A stretch of DNA of 64,000 bases from Hermatobates lingyangjiaoensis (GCA_026182355.1 JAPFBL010001929.1:1364501-1428500); one strand, 5' to 3'; shown: positions 22,690 to 33,828, counted from the first letter of the stretch. Program-made: numbers and translations. Notes: generated by a model not told the origin, from the letters alone.

Positions 22690-22800
22690 TATAAATGAAA
22701 AAGACAAGACATAAAAGAAACAAGAACACTTACTGGATCAATATTTTGAACTGAAGTTCGTCATCAGGAAGAGAATAGAAGGGAAGAAGAAGAGGTACGT
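22690..22800 (-). mobile_element. TA-flanked hammerhead repeat, minus copy
   Basis: Shares layout with families D and E (AAGAGAATAGAAGG after the core). The left flank is a short TA run. Confidence 0.5.
22737..22775 (-). ncRNA. Hammerhead-like motif
   Basis: Minus strand: CTGATGA, extra C, stem II GAACT/AGTTC (five pairs), then AAAATATTG. G12 reads A, so the core is one base short of consensus. Confidence 0.5.
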
Positions 22801-22839
22801 ACGTTCAGGGTGCGGGTAAATCAAGCAGTAGTCTCATTT

Positions 22840-22894
<55 letters not shown>
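22840..22894. repeat. (TA)n microsatellite
   Basis: Pure TA tract. Confidence 0.95.
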
Positions 22895-22900
<6 letters not shown>

Positions 22901-22955
22901 TCACAACAAGGGGTTCTTGAGGATTTTTGTCATAAAACATACAACTCCTGATTAT

Positions 22956-22998
22956 AAGCCGACGTTTCGCCAAAAGTTGTTTGGCATTTTCAAGGCTT
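22956..22998 (-). ncRNA. Hammerhead-like motif with U3-A8 core variant
   Basis: Minus strand: stem I AAGCC/GGCTT (five pairs), core TTGAAAA, extra T, stem II GCCAAA/TTTGGC (six pairs), GAA, palindromic stem III ACGT, H17 = C. Relative to CTGANGA, only C3 and G8 differ, to U and A. These two residues pair in the known hammerhead fold. The motif sits between two (TA)n tracts (22840-22894 and 23056-23094) in an otherwise unassigned 160-bp unit. Confidence 0.55.
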
Positions 22999-23056
22999 GA
23001 CTTAGAAGAAACACCATTTACCGGTCTATGCTTATGTCTGGCTGCATCATAACAGA

Positions 23057-23093
<37 letters not shown>

Positions 23094-23098
<5 letters not shown>

Positions 23099-23290
23099 CA
23101 AACCACAATAAGAAAATGGGAAAGCAAGACTAAGACCTTTCAACCGTAACAAGGGGTCTTCGTCAGAGTCAAAAACCCAACTGAATGTTACGGTTGAAAG
23201 GTCTTAGTCTTGTTTTCCCATTTTCTAATTGTGGTTTGATCATTGATTGTTGTTTCGCGTGTTTATGTGAAATCTTTTTATATGTATCTA
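23094..23290. mobile_element. Family A inverted pair
   Basis: Full minus copy (23094-23182) and a plus copy that starts inside stem II (23187-23245), with the usual TTTATGTGAAATC end. (TA)n on the left. Confidence 0.7.
23128..23170 (-). ncRNA. Hammerhead-like ribozyme motif, family A
   Basis: Minus strand: GACT/AGTC stem I, CTGACGA, extra A, stem II GACCC...CGGTT with one mismatch, GAA, stem III AGGTCT (imperfect palindrome), H17 = T. Confidence 0.55.
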
Positions 23291-23430
23291 TATATATACA
23301 AGTTCAAATACGAACAGACTAAAGAAACACTCTTACCCTGGGTGCTACTCTTCTTCGTATGTAAACTTGTATATGCCCAGTTTCGATCGTCTTTCTCATT
23401 TTTCATTTATATATATATATATATATATAT

Positions 23431-23680
23431 AAGTATCGACCGTGAAGTAGAAACAAAATAAAGGTTTATCAAGACACGGTCAGTTCTTCAGGTTTAAATT
23501 AAACTCACATTGCAAACTTTTCGGATTTCAAGTATGCCAAGTATAAGAATTTCTTATATTCCCTCTCCTTTATAGGCCAATGAAAAAGGTTTTAAACAAA
23601 AACCGAAACGTTAGCAATGAGAGTTTTATTTGAACCTGAAGAACTGACCAAGTCCTTATAAATTTTTATTTTGTATACAC
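23431..23680. mobile_element. Family B inverted pair
   Basis: Minus copy 23431-23545 and plus copy 23575-23680. The plus copy has CAATGAAAAAGG, stem II GGTTTT/AAAACC, GAAACGTTAGC and CTGAAGAACTGACC. The left end follows (TA)n with ATCGACCGTGAAGTAGAAAC, shared with the 8338 copy. Confidence 0.65.
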
Positions 23681-25042
23681 ATATATAAAATCAAGTATAT
23701 TTTGTAATTAGTATACTATATTTGTAATTAATATTCTCAAGTGGAGAATATTTTATTTATATTTCTTTTTTGAGTGAACTGACTGGACCAGAAGTTAGAA
23801 TTATATATTACAACATCTTTGTTTAATATTGCAATATTATTATTGTAACATTTCAGTGTTAAATTTCACAAAGATGAACCATGTTAATCACTTTTAGCAA
23901 GCCTTCTATACACTGGTAAAAATAATTTGGTATTAAAAAAAATCGAGCCTGGTCCAGTAATTCAAAAATGTAAAAAAAAAAGTAGAAAACAGAAAACGCA
24001 AGTTTTTACATTATAGTCACATACATGATGTGGTTAATCATTGACTTATATCCGTTTAAAGGTTTTTAAATTTGACAAATGCCTATTGATGCTTAGAGAT
24101 GAGGTAGGGTTAGTAAATCTAAGGCTATCTCAGCTAGACGATCTAAACAAGGCAAGATAATGTTTCCCAAACTCATCCACTCGCCATCTATCTGTTTTTG
24201 CAGGCTTCCACAAGCTAACTCAAATCGCTCAAGTTATTTATTGTTTCTTAAACAGTATTTGATTTTCAAGTTGGCATTTCATCTATAGATAGCCATCAAC
24301 AAGTTTTACTAGCCTTGTCTTAGAGCTGGTAGAACATCCAATCACCTTATTATACCAACATTTTTTTTTCTTCTTGCTCTTTTGAAAAGATAAGAACTAT
24401 ATAAAAAAGTTTGGCCACCCACAAACAAGCTACTATTAAGCCTGTTCAAAATTGAAAACAGAGGCTTCAGAAAATTGTTTTTAAGCATATAGGCATTTAT
24501 CAAACTTCTATTGAAGATCTTAACTGTAGCTGTGAAAAAATTAATCAGGGAGCAAAATTACGTAGACTAGACTGCTTAAACCTCCTACTAAAATCGTACG
24601 ATTTTAGGACTACCACAGGAACACTTTTGAGGTTCTCTTTCTCTTTCCAATCACCTCAATTGATGTGTTTTAAATTAATTAAAGTGAATAATTACTGGAA
24701 TTATGCCTCCAACTAAAGTTTTCCTTTTCAGGAATAACAAAATACTTTTATAAGTTCTCTCAATGGGTGATATCTCAATACTTGGAGATTCAGGCTTCCC
24801 TCAATGATTCAGGGATTCATTCCCATCCAAACTTGATATTTGGTCTAATTAACCACCTGGTACTATTCAGTCAACTTGGAAAGCGATACAAAATAACCGA
24901 TAGAATACAAGCCTATTAGGACTTCAATAACATTTGTAAATCAGAAACTAACGCATTTTGTGTTATTTTAAAAAAAAAACATTATAATTTTAAAGAGATT
25001 TCTTCCAATACAATCGTTATATATACTCATAACTATAATATT
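23681..25042. other. No confident feature; possible old retroelement text
   Basis: At about 24380-24620 (plus) frames read fragments such as AKLRRLDCLNLLLKSYDF and SNHLNxCVLN, loosely like the C-terminal end of a non-LTR RT. Too degraded to call. Confidence 0.3.
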
Positions 25043-25260
25043 TCACAATAAACACGTGAAACATCATTCAGTATTCTAACTACAATAAGAAATAAGAAGA
25101 TCTCTCAATCATAACAGGCTGTCTTCGTCAGAATCAAAAACCCGACTCAAAAGACTGGTTTCTATAGTTGGGTTTTTGACTCTGACGAAGACCTCTTGTT
25201 ACGGTTGAAATATCTTAGTATTTTTTTTCTTATTTTTTATTGTGGTTTAACACAAATAAC
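25043..25260. mobile_element. Family A inverted pair
   Basis: Minus copy 25043-25147 (decayed) and plus copy 25165-25260, separated by a short spacer. Confidence 0.7.
25178..25219 (+). ncRNA. Hammerhead-like ribozyme motif, family A
   Basis: CTGACGA, extra A, GACCT...CGGTT stem II with a mismatch, GAA, ATATCT (imperfect palindrome), T. Confidence 0.5.
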
Positions 25261-26310
25261 TACATGGATTCAAACAGAAATATTTTTTTTTAATTTCATT
25301 CAAAACATATTATATAGGTAAAAAATCATTTAAAAAATGAGATATTTTAATTGAGAAAAAATAGCTTGGCAAAAAAAATTTAATTTGGATAAAATTATTG
25401 ACTTATTAAGTTCTCAACAGACCAAATTCTACTTTATTGGTATTCTACAACTAATAGTACTTCGAGTTAATAATACTACTAGGTTTAATTTTGCTTTTCG
25501 ATAAATTTACAAAGTTCGTATTTTTTTTTTTTTTTCAAATGGGAACAAGATTCTCTTTCCCTTGTACTTTGTGTTTGTTTTACTTACGGCGTTATTTAGT
25601 TATCATATATCAGTCAGATGAGTACCTGCTAGTTATCCGTTCAGATAATTTTTTTAAAATTGCTTTAGATGTAGCATTGTCTATATAATTTAAATCTAGA
25701 GAATATAACATTTAAAAATAATAAATTAATAAGGATCTGCTAGCCTGAATTTATTTGGAAGAATTTTCAAAGAAAAAAGTCAAAATGTGTCAAGTATTGA
25801 CAAAAAATTGATATAATTTTGAGCATTTGTAATAAACGAATTTACTACTTGTAGAAATTCTGTTTGATCATATGATCTCATATGGAAATTCGATTCTCAA
25901 AAACCAAAAAAAAAAAAACTGAACTTTCCGATTTTTGCAAGCAACTGGGTGTTTACGGAAGAGTTCTAAGTTTATCACATGTTTAGAGTAGAGATATAAC
26001 CAGAGTACTCGATAGAGAAATTTTTTTAAAATAATGTTTAGATTCATGAATAGGCTGTTGTAATAGAAATCTATTAATCCTAGATTTCACTCATAAGGAT
26101 GTTATAAATAGTGATGAATAACTGTTTTCTAACCTTTTGTTCCTTTTTTCTTTTTCTCTTTTTTTTTTTTAAGTTAGATAAAACGACCCAGCATTCTGAA
26201 CACGCACTTGTTTCATCCATAATACAGTTAGCAGTCCTCTTTGATTAAATAAGGCTCCATTATAAAACCGAAGTATCACGCAAATTTTAAACTACCATTA
26301 AATTTGTCTT
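25261..26310. other. AT-rich stretch without recognised features
   Basis: Nothing recognisable. Confidence 0.4.
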
Positions 26311-26314
26311 TCTA

Positions 26315-26480
26315 ATTGAAGGCAGCGGTTCCGCTCGTGTCGCGATATAATCGCTATCTGCATAATCGATTGAAGCAAGAAGTTGGTCAAACGCCCCTGG
26401 GAGGACTGACTGTTCAAAGTGACATTCCGCTTTCCCGTATAATTACAATCAGTGTAACCAACCTCTGTCATTTGCACAAA
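26315..26480. other. High-complexity patch, candidate conserved non-coding element
   Basis: GC-richer patch with TGCATAATCGATTG, AAACGCCCCTGGGAGG and TATAATTACAATCAG. Open on both strands for 66-87 codons, but no domain is visible. Could be regulatory; undetermined. Confidence 0.3.
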
Positions 26481-26835
26481 ATCAAAAAAAAAAATTTTTT
26501 TTTCAACTTTCCGTAATTCTGATTTCATAATATAAAATAAAAAAAAAATTATACCAATCAAATTTTTTTGGTAGTTCCTATAAAAGAAGTCTTTTCTATG
26601 GTAAACCTAGCTTAGTAAAAAAAAATAAAAGAAACTTTTTATCACTCTATCTTTATATTAATACTAAAAATTCTTTCTATATAATTTTCAATGGCGTAAA
26701 TTTTCAGCAATGAAGCTGGTTGAAGTTACGACAACCTTTTATCTTCTTTCTGAACAGCAGCAAGGTGTTATAGGAGCTGTTTCACTTTCGTCACTGTTTA
26801 AACATCTCTGTTAAGCTGTTATATAAATAAGTAGG

Positions 26836-26836
<1 letters not shown>

Positions 26837-26880
<44 letters not shown>

Positions 26881-26889
26881 GTTTGTGTG

Positions 26890-26941
<52 letters not shown>

Positions 26942-27005
26942 TGTGTGCGTGTGTGTGTGTGTGAGTGAGTGAGTGTGTGTATGTGTATGTGCGTGTGTGT
27001 GCGCC

Positions 27006-27050
<45 letters not shown>
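26837..27050 (+). repeat. (GT)n microsatellite block
   Basis: About 210 bp of GT repeats with GAGT and GCGT interruptions. His/Thr frames on the minus strand are artefacts. Confidence 0.97.
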
Positions 27051-27053
<3 letters not shown>

Positions 27054-29584
27054 ACTCGTACATTCAGGGCCATAACTTCTATGATATACGGTCTTTGACC
27101 GCATGTGTGATGCACCTCCATTTCAGTAGGCCAGATTGAGAAAAAAAACCTTAGTATATATAAGCATTTATTTTCGATTGTAGTCTCAAAGCACAAATCA
27201 GTCTCACATTACAGGCATTCAAACCACAAAGCAATTATTTCTTTTGAATGTAACAGCAATAATACTGTTAATAATAATACTCGGGCAAGCAATAAAATAA
27301 TGACAGGTTAGGTAAAAGTACTGATCGTAAGATGGACTAGTGTGTCTCGGGACGTCGCGTGTAAGACGCGGATTGATTTTATAGGCCAAAATTTTGGGAA
27401 ATAAATTTGTCCTATATACCATGAAATATGGTATATAACTGATATAAGGTTATCCATACTCATTAAATAACTTTATTACAGTATAGCATTTTAGGAACTA
27501 AATATGATCAATTTTATATATTCGCTTGTTTTTTAAACAATTCTGAACGTTTATAATTTTTTTTTTACTCATGTGAATAGAAGTTATTGTGTAATCTCTT
27601 ACTACATATGCTTGTTACGCAGAATATGTCTAGCTGTATATTTGTAAATAAAAATGTTAAAAAAAATGTGTTTTTCGAGAATTAAATTTGATGGCACAGT
27701 CATCTAGATTAATCCTAGCCACTGCAGAGTAGAATAAGAATTGAATTTAATTTCTTTAATAACAGCCTCCAAATGTAAGAAATATGGATATCTAATGCTG
27801 TAATAGATAAAAAAAAAAGAACGCCATAAGCCAAAAAAAGGTAAAATCTTTTCTAAAATGACAAGTCTGTAACCTCATTTTTAAAGGGATAATTATACAA
27901 CTTTCAAATTTCGTAGCAAAGATGTTTAATTTGCAAATTCAATTCAAAAATACAATTTTACAATAAATTCGTAAAATTTGCCTAAATTTATAAAATTTTG
28001 GATCAGACGGTTGGATAAAGTGATGAAAGTGGATATAAATTTAAGTTTTTTTTTTAAGTGAGTGAGAAATCTTAATATTGTGTGGACAAAACAGTATATT
28101 GGTTTCACAACTTTCTATGTTGATCCTAATTTATACTATGTATTGGAAAGGTAGTTTCCAGATTTGTGGATACTGGGTATGACTCAGAAATTTTTATATT
28201 CCTAACATTGACAAATTTTCAGATGTTGATGTGTTATTGGAAACTGAATATAATCAATGAATAATCAAAATGTGTAAACCTTTATCAATAGACTAGCTGA
28301 TCTAACCGGCTTTGCCCGGGAAACAATTTAATTCCAACTCTAAGAATAAATTACATATAACGAAAACAATTTAAATTTTCTATAGTTCCGTTACATTTAA
28401 CTTTTTTTTCAGATAATGGAAATAATTACAGAATTTAAATCATAGATTACGCAAGAAAGATATAATCTAACACTGATTATAAATTGCACACATTGTTTAA
28501 TACAATTGGTAGTTGATAGATTAGATTCAAAAAATAATAAAAAGAATTTTTTTGTTGAGCAATACTAGCAATGTTAAAAGAAGTGTTATCACTAATTATC
28601 GGTCAATTATAATGACACTGTTTCAATCCCATAAATCATTTCAATTAGGAGAGAGTTAGTTGATGAGACTAAACCATATCACATTACCTTTCATTCAATA
28701 ATTTCAGTTTGAAGACTTCACACAGTTTTAATTGTTTAATTAAAATGATATCAGCAAACAAAATTGTCTCTTGAAGGTTTGAATAAGAATATTTTAATGA
28801 AATATTATTTCTTGATGAAGAGGCATTGTGTTGAAAAGTGTCAGTTGAAAGCTAAATGTTAAACTCTACCTACATTCTTCATTATGTTATGTTAAGAATT
28901 GTGTTTATACACACAAATACATACAGTGATTAAGTTTTATATATATACATTTTGATTTGGATATTTTTTCATAATTTTTCTATGCTGTATATGCTTACAT
29001 GCCTTATAAGATTTACTGATTTAGACATAGATCATATCATAAACGTCTTCTAGTTAGATATCATCGATATATAATAACTTATCTTTTTGCTTACATGGAG
29101 TAGCGTTGGATACAAATTACTAATAATTTAGTAATAATTAAATATTTTAAACAGACGAATTAATCAATCAGAAATAAATAAGTAAGCCTTACATCCATTA
29201 AACTTTAACAAAAGACTTCAACTATACTTAGCCAAAAGATTTAAATTATGGTTCAAATGATATCTTCTTTAAATCAAATCATTCTTAAATGCTTAAAGCA
29301 AGTTAAACCTATTAGATAAAAAAAGCTAATAGTAAACTATTAGAACAACTAAAGCTTTGCTAAAGTTAATAACAAACCATATTCAATTAAAATAATTGTC
29401 TTTAATATCAATCTGAAAACAATAATAAAATTTCTGTTACCTGGATGTTTCCAATTGAACTACACATGCGGAAATATTAAAAATTGGTCATAAGTAATAA
29501 CCTTCCTGCGGCTGCAGAAGGTTTTGACCAATTAAAGTCAAAATGTAAACAAACAGGTTATAATGCAAACCTTATCCATTACTA
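27051..29584. other. AT-rich stretch without recognised features
   Basis: No domain-bearing frame. A short GC-richer word at about 28298-28322 (GCTGATCTAACCGGC, TTTGCCCGGG) resembles a motif I have seen at ends of dispersed invertebrate repeats, but I cannot assign it. Confidence 0.4.
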
Positions 29585-30055
29585 GACTACTTGTGACGCT
29601 TTGTGTCACTCAGAAATAATAACAATACTTCTTGAAATTAATTCACTGAACATGATTGATACTTTTAATTGTTATTTCTTGTTATTAAGGCACGGAAATA
29701 GATTCTTATATGGCCCAAGCTTTTATTTATTTAACATGATTCAAGATATATACACAGTAAGTATATTTAGCAAAATAAAAATCATTTAAAAGTAAAAAGA
29801 AATCATTTATTTTATCATATAAAAAAATAAAACATAAATTCAAGTTACGTACACAATGAAATATATTAAAAACAAACAAAACTTGTAAATTGAAATTTTC
29901 AATTTACTTACCTAACAGAAAATAACATTAATGAAAGGAATGTGTCTTTATAATATTACCTTAGAACATTCATATTTTACCTGACAGTTGTGTTCAAGTT
30001 TGTTAAATTATTCATGTTTAACCTCTAATATAGTAGTTTATTATATATTTTTGTT
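29585..30055 (+). repeat. Dispersed repeat, sister of 16021-16640
   Basis: Inverted relative to its partner and lacking the 141-bp insertion. It contains a 62-codon plus frame (29601-29789) whose partner is the minus frame at 16483-16689; both include a peptide with CYxLLLRHGNRFLY. Shared by descent of the repeat; not evidence of a gene. Confidence 0.7.
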
Positions 30056-30059
30056 ACAT

Positions 30060-30190
30060 TTATTTATAATAGATTTGCAGTACTGTCATCAGGGAGCACG
30101 CAAGTCATTACGCCATTACGGTTGAAATATTGAAAAGTGAGCTTTGTTATGTTTCTGTCTATGTGTTACAGTTTATTTTATTGTAAATAT
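30060..30190 (+). mobile_element. Family E-like repeat, decayed
   Basis: Keeps CATTACGGTTGAAATATTG and the tail TTTGTTATGTTTCTG...CAGTTTATTTTA shared with 33436-33555, but lacks CTGATGA in a usable position. Followed by (TA)n. Confidence 0.5.
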
Positions 30191-30206
30191 ATATATATAT
30201 ATATAA

Positions 30207-30350
30207 AATAAATTCAAAACGAAGGAAACACACATAAAGACACAGACATAACTCACATCGATATTTCGACCATCGTCGTCATCAGGAGGTGTGAAGAGCG
30301 AAGAGTCCCGCAGGAAGGCAAGGCGGCGACCGCTGGACCGTTTCTTCTAA
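30207..30350 (-). mobile_element. Family E repeat, minus copy
   Basis: Essentially the same unit as 38315-38480 in reverse. It ends with CGCTGGACCGTTTCTT next to TA, the same terminal word as at 38460 and 33580. Confidence 0.8.
30254..30292 (-). ncRNA. Hammerhead-like ribozyme motif, family E
   Basis: Minus strand: stem I CACCTC/GATGTG (one mismatch), CTGATGA, extra C, stem II GAC/GTC with loop GATG, GAA, stem III ATAT, H17 = C. Complete core. Confidence 0.7.
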
Positions 30351-30364
30351 TTGTATATATATAT

Positions 30365-30500
30365 ATATATATATATGTTTGGCCAGCAATAGGCCAAACC
30401 AATAACCAATGAGAAGGAAGAACCACAATAGCACAGCCAATCAGCGCTCACCCCCCTGACTCTCGGCTATATAAGGAGACCGGTAACCCACCTGTTTTGT
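30365..30500 (+). promoter_or_regulatory. PLE-type promoter with CCAAT words and TATA box
   Basis: After a (TA)n tract come AAACCAATAACCAATGAG, then AGCCAATCAGC, then CTATATAAGG at 30468-30475. The hammerhead begins at 30501, about 30 bp downstream of the TATA word, so a transcript would start at or just before the ribozyme. This is direct sequence evidence for box order and spacing; promoter activity is inferred. Confidence 0.6.
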
Positions 30501-30541
30501 GTCTTGAAAATGACTGCAGTAGACAGTCGAAACGCGTCGAC
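30501..30541 (+). ncRNA. Hammerhead-like motif with U3-A8 core, containing a start codon
   Basis: Stem I GTC/GAC, core TTGAAAA, extra T, stem II GACTG/CAGTC (loop CAGTAGA), GAA, palindromic stem III ACGCGT, H17 = C. Same C3-to-U and G8-to-A combination as at 22956. The ATG at 30510 of the PLE frame overlaps the base after A9 and the start of stem II. Confidence 0.6.
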
Positions 30542-30692
30542 AAGAAGAATTCATTCCTTGAACCGTTGTTCTCACAACGAAAAATTAATTTTCCGCAAAC
30601 TTGAAAAGTTGGAGAAGAAGATCATCGATCGACAATATTCAGTCGTGTATAACCAATCATATAAAGGAAGGACTGATACCGAAGTACACTAA
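30510..30692 (+). pseudogene. PLE N-terminal segment, copy N4
   Basis: From ATG 30510: MTAVDSRNASTRR, then CSHNEKLIFRKLEKLEKK and IIDRQYSVVYNQ. A one-base shift then gives KEGLIPKYTN in the next frame, immediately followed by (TA)n at 30693. Conserved order basic helix, YN, GL-PKYT matches N6, N9 and N12. It lies directly downstream of a TATA/CCAAT promoter and hammerhead, the most complete 5' module in the window. The frameshift and the abrupt end make it non-coding today. Confidence 0.65.
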
Positions 30693-30693
30693 T

Positions 30694-30734
<41 letters not shown>
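30693..30734. repeat. (TA)n microsatellite
   Basis: TA tract terminating the N4 module. Confidence 0.95.
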
Positions 30735-30737
<3 letters not shown>

Positions 30738-31365
30738 GTAGTAAGTTGTCATTCTTACAGTTGGCACAACATGAACTCTATTCTATGTTCACCTATAAAA
30801 TGGGATGTAATAAATATTAAAAGGAATTCAGAAGATATCAAGATTATGAATTGCAGGTATTGTTCGTAAGAACAAATAGCAATGGCAGTATCCGGAAATA
30901 CCTAACTCGTGTTTCCATTGGCAATATCGACTGGTATTTTAAATATCCTCTATTCTCCACCAAATATTCCAGTATTTAACATACTGAAAGACCCAATCAA
31001 CTACTCGACCTACCTCAAGTTATTACAATAAAACTACATTCTTTTATTACATGCATGAATAGTTTTTGCTTCTTTCTGAATAATAAATGATTGAATATGA
31101 TTTTTTTTTAAATTAGTGGAAATTATTTTTTTTTTTTATGTGAAATCAAAAGATGTTCCGACAATGTTAATTAAAAGACGCAGTAAGTGATAGTTTTTAC
31201 CCATAACTGCAGGCATTTAAATACGTCGGACCTTTCTAAAGAGAATTAAATTCAGTTTTCTTTCTTTTATTATTATTTTTTTCCCTTTTAAATATAGATT
31301 TATTTTCATTGAGGAAAATTAAATTATAATATTCTATTTAAAAAGTCATATATCTGGTTGTTGGA
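30735..31365. other. No recognised features
   Basis: AT-rich; nothing assignable. Confidence 0.4.
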
Positions 31366-31369
31366 AGGG

Positions 31370-31510
31370 TCTACCCTCTAGTAGGGTAGGAAGTGGGGAG
31401 ATAGGGTGTTATTTGAATTTATGATGGCTGCCCTAAGGCATGAGGGATGATTACCATTTAGAACTGACCCATTGCAACCCTCCCAACTAGATTTATAACG
31501 CCCCACTCAG
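31370..31510. other. High-complexity patch, candidate conserved non-coding element
   Basis: GTCTACCCTCTAGTAGGGTAG forms a local hairpin, followed by ATTTATGATGGCTGCC and GATTTATAACGCCCC, words resembling Hox/Cdx-type sites. No frame. Function unknown. Confidence 0.28.
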
Positions 31511-31723
31511 TCAGGCATTTCTTAACAAATTCACTGTTTCACATTTTCCTGTTTCATTACAGTGTCCATAGAATAACATTTATACCCAATAACAAAATCA
31601 GCCTTCTGTTTTACCTTGAAATTTAAAACCTTCGTTTCTTAAATGCATGGAAAAAATCTACTGTTTTTCTTTAAATATACACAGATTTGTACATTGTTAT
31701 AAAAATATTTCAATTGTATAGTC

Positions 31724-31724
<1 letters not shown>

Positions 31725-31766
<42 letters not shown>
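31725..31766. repeat. (TA)n microsatellite
   Basis: TA tract at the left edge of a family C copy. Confidence 0.95.
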
Positions 31767-31769
<3 letters not shown>

Positions 31770-31925
31770 GAGTTCGAGATTAACAAAGAGCAACACACAA
31801 AGTAGGGAAACACACTTACAGACTCAAATTTTCGGGTAATCCGTCTTCAGGAGAAAAGAGAATGGGAGACCAAGCACGTTGTAGACGCAACGGCAAGTAA
31901 CCAACCCCGTGCTTTTCAAGCACGG
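31767..31925 (-). mobile_element. Family C repeat, minus copy
   Basis: Over about 110 bp (from ACGAGTTCGAG to AAGCACGTTG) I see no difference from the left arm of the 54225-54462 palindrome, which argues for recent mobility or gene conversion. Confidence 0.8.
31823..31853 (-). ncRNA. Hammerhead-like ribozyme motif, family C
   Basis: Minus strand: stem I CTC/GAG, CTGAAGA, extra C, stem II GG/CC region (GGATTACCC), GAA, stem III AATT, H17 = T. Core intact; stem II weak. Confidence 0.6.
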
Positions 31926-32935
31926 AAATATATATATATATAGAACACTTTGTAAAGGGTCGGTGGACGCATTCAAGTCTCGGCTCCTTCGTTCCTTCTC
32001 CTTTTCTTTTTTTTCTCCCCTGAACGACAAGATTTGATCGGCAAGAAATGATCGAGAATCGTGAGTTCTAGTCCTCTTTGTTTGTGTTTTTTATGTTCTA
32101 TTTCTTTTTTTATGCACATATGGTTGCACTGTTGATTTTTATCAATCGTTTACCCAGTGTGCTTGATCTCCTTAAAATTAAAGTATATTATTATATATAT
32201 TATATTATATATTATATATATAATATATATATTATATATGTGTTTATTATATTAGTGTATGTTTTGCCTCTTAAATAGCTTTGCAGTCACGTTGGAAATC
32301 ACTCTTGTTATTCAATCTCACAACACAACATACTTCGAATAGTAAATATTCTTATGTCGAATCAAATCGACACAGATCTAATTTAAATCTACACAGATTT
32401 AAATAAATCTTTCAAAATAAAAATATTTATTGTTGATAGGGCAACAAAGGAAAATATTCAAAATAAATCATCATATTATAATTATTATTAAGATACCTAT
32501 ATTTCGTTTAAGCAGTAATTTTCAGTAATTTTGAGAAATTTGCTTATTTTTTTTTTGATTATGTTATTCAATGTGTGGAGTTATGATTAAATTTACTGTT
32601 TAGGTTCCAGAAGTTTTGCAGCTGGTTAACGAACTAGTACTTACTGATAAGTGACAAGCTCTTTTAATGGGTTATGTTTTATTATAAGAAAAAGCATATT
32701 GTTACACATATTAGAATACTTAGGGTACTTTTTGAGATATATAAACTGTATAAATAGTCTGGTCTTGAGGTTTGAAAAGGGCCATATTTAATTGTATGAT
32801 ATAGAAACATAAACATATTTTATGTTGATTTCATACATATAAAGAAGAACACTTCGTGTTCACGCATGTTCTTTTATAATAAAACATTATTTATGAATTT
32901 GATTTTATAGTTATTTACAAGTGCTGTAGTATTGG
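31926..32935. other. AT-rich stretch without recognised genes
   Basis: Short TA tracts at 31929 and 32185-32240. Frames across it show no domains. Confidence 0.4.
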
Positions 32936-32939
32936 TGTC

Positions 32940-33070
32940 CTGCACGCATTGTGCCCGGACTGGGCACGGTAGTAGACCCGTGAAGCTTGCTCCCGTCTGA
33001 GGCTGCCTTTCATATCAAGACCACTGAGCTAATAGGAACACTCATCTAAGCCAGTCTCAACCCTTTCAGA
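32940..33070 (-). other. GC-richer patch with tRNA-like A-box word
   Basis: Minus strand contains ATTAGCTCAGTGGTCTTG, like a tRNA A box, but no acceptable B box follows. Possibly a SINE remnant. The word GCCCGGACTGGGC at about 32952 is a small hairpin. Confidence 0.25.
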
Positions 33071-33435
33071 AAACTTTCACCTCTCCTGCCCTTCTTGGTC
33101 TTTAACATTCATTAATTCCTCTTTTAATCTTTTTTTTTTCACTCTTGAACTCTCTATTCAATTACAAACTCTCTCTTTGTTTAAACTTTTTTTTTTTATT
33201 TTTCGTTAAACTGGTAATTAAACAGCGCTTAATTAAACAGGGCTTAATTAAAAATGTACGACAGAATGAAGAAAAAATACTTGTTGTAAATATGCTGTAT
33301 TATTTTTTTGGATTTCATTCTAACGTTTTGAGGTAAAAAAAAAAAATTAAAATAAAAGCTTATGAATTATATCAGTAATCAGTAAAGAAGTATTCCTAAC
33401 GTACGAACTAAATCATACACCTTATATACTTAAAA

Positions 33436-33555
33436 AAACTGTGACACATAGGAAGAAACATAACAAAGACTCACTTTTCAATATTTCGATCGTAATGGCG
33501 GTCAAAATATTGAAAAGTGAGTCTTTGTTATGTTTCTTCCCATGTGCCACAGTTT
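33436..33555. mobile_element. Family E-like palindrome
   Basis: Arms of about 55 bp around GTAATGGC. The centre lost CTGATGA; GAAATATTG-type text remains on one side. The right flank carries GCCGGACCGTTTCC next to (TA)n, the family E terminal word. Confidence 0.65.
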
Positions 33556-33599
33556 ATTTTAAGTGTAATCTGTCCTGCCGGACCGTTTCCATTTAACAT

Positions 33600-33601
<2 letters not shown>

Positions 33602-33639
<38 letters not shown>

Positions 33640-33706
33640 TTAATACACCAAAATACGATCCAAACTGGATACAATACGAGTTCAAAATTCTTGTTGAATT
33701 TTGAAG

Positions 33707-33765
<59 letters not shown>
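33602..33765. repeat. Two (TA)n tracts
   Basis: TA tracts at 33602-33636 and 33709-33762, separated by about 70 bp related to the sequence around 54470 (CCAAACTGGATAC). Confidence 0.9.
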
Positions 33766-33828
33766 TTCAATATAGACAAAGAAACATAGAGAAATCAAAA
33801 GAACACACTTATAGTCTCTATATATTAG

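Noticed and set aside
24380..24900. Possible non-LTR RT C-terminal remnant
   Set aside because: Only loose resemblance in several frames; no diagnostic motif.
26811..27196. His/Thr-rich frames of 97-125 codons on the minus strand
   Set aside because: Translation of the (GT)n microsatellite.
28800..28860. TTGATGAAGAGGC...GAAAAGTG resembling a hammerhead
   Set aside because: No palindromic stem III and no convincing stem II; not part of a repeated family.
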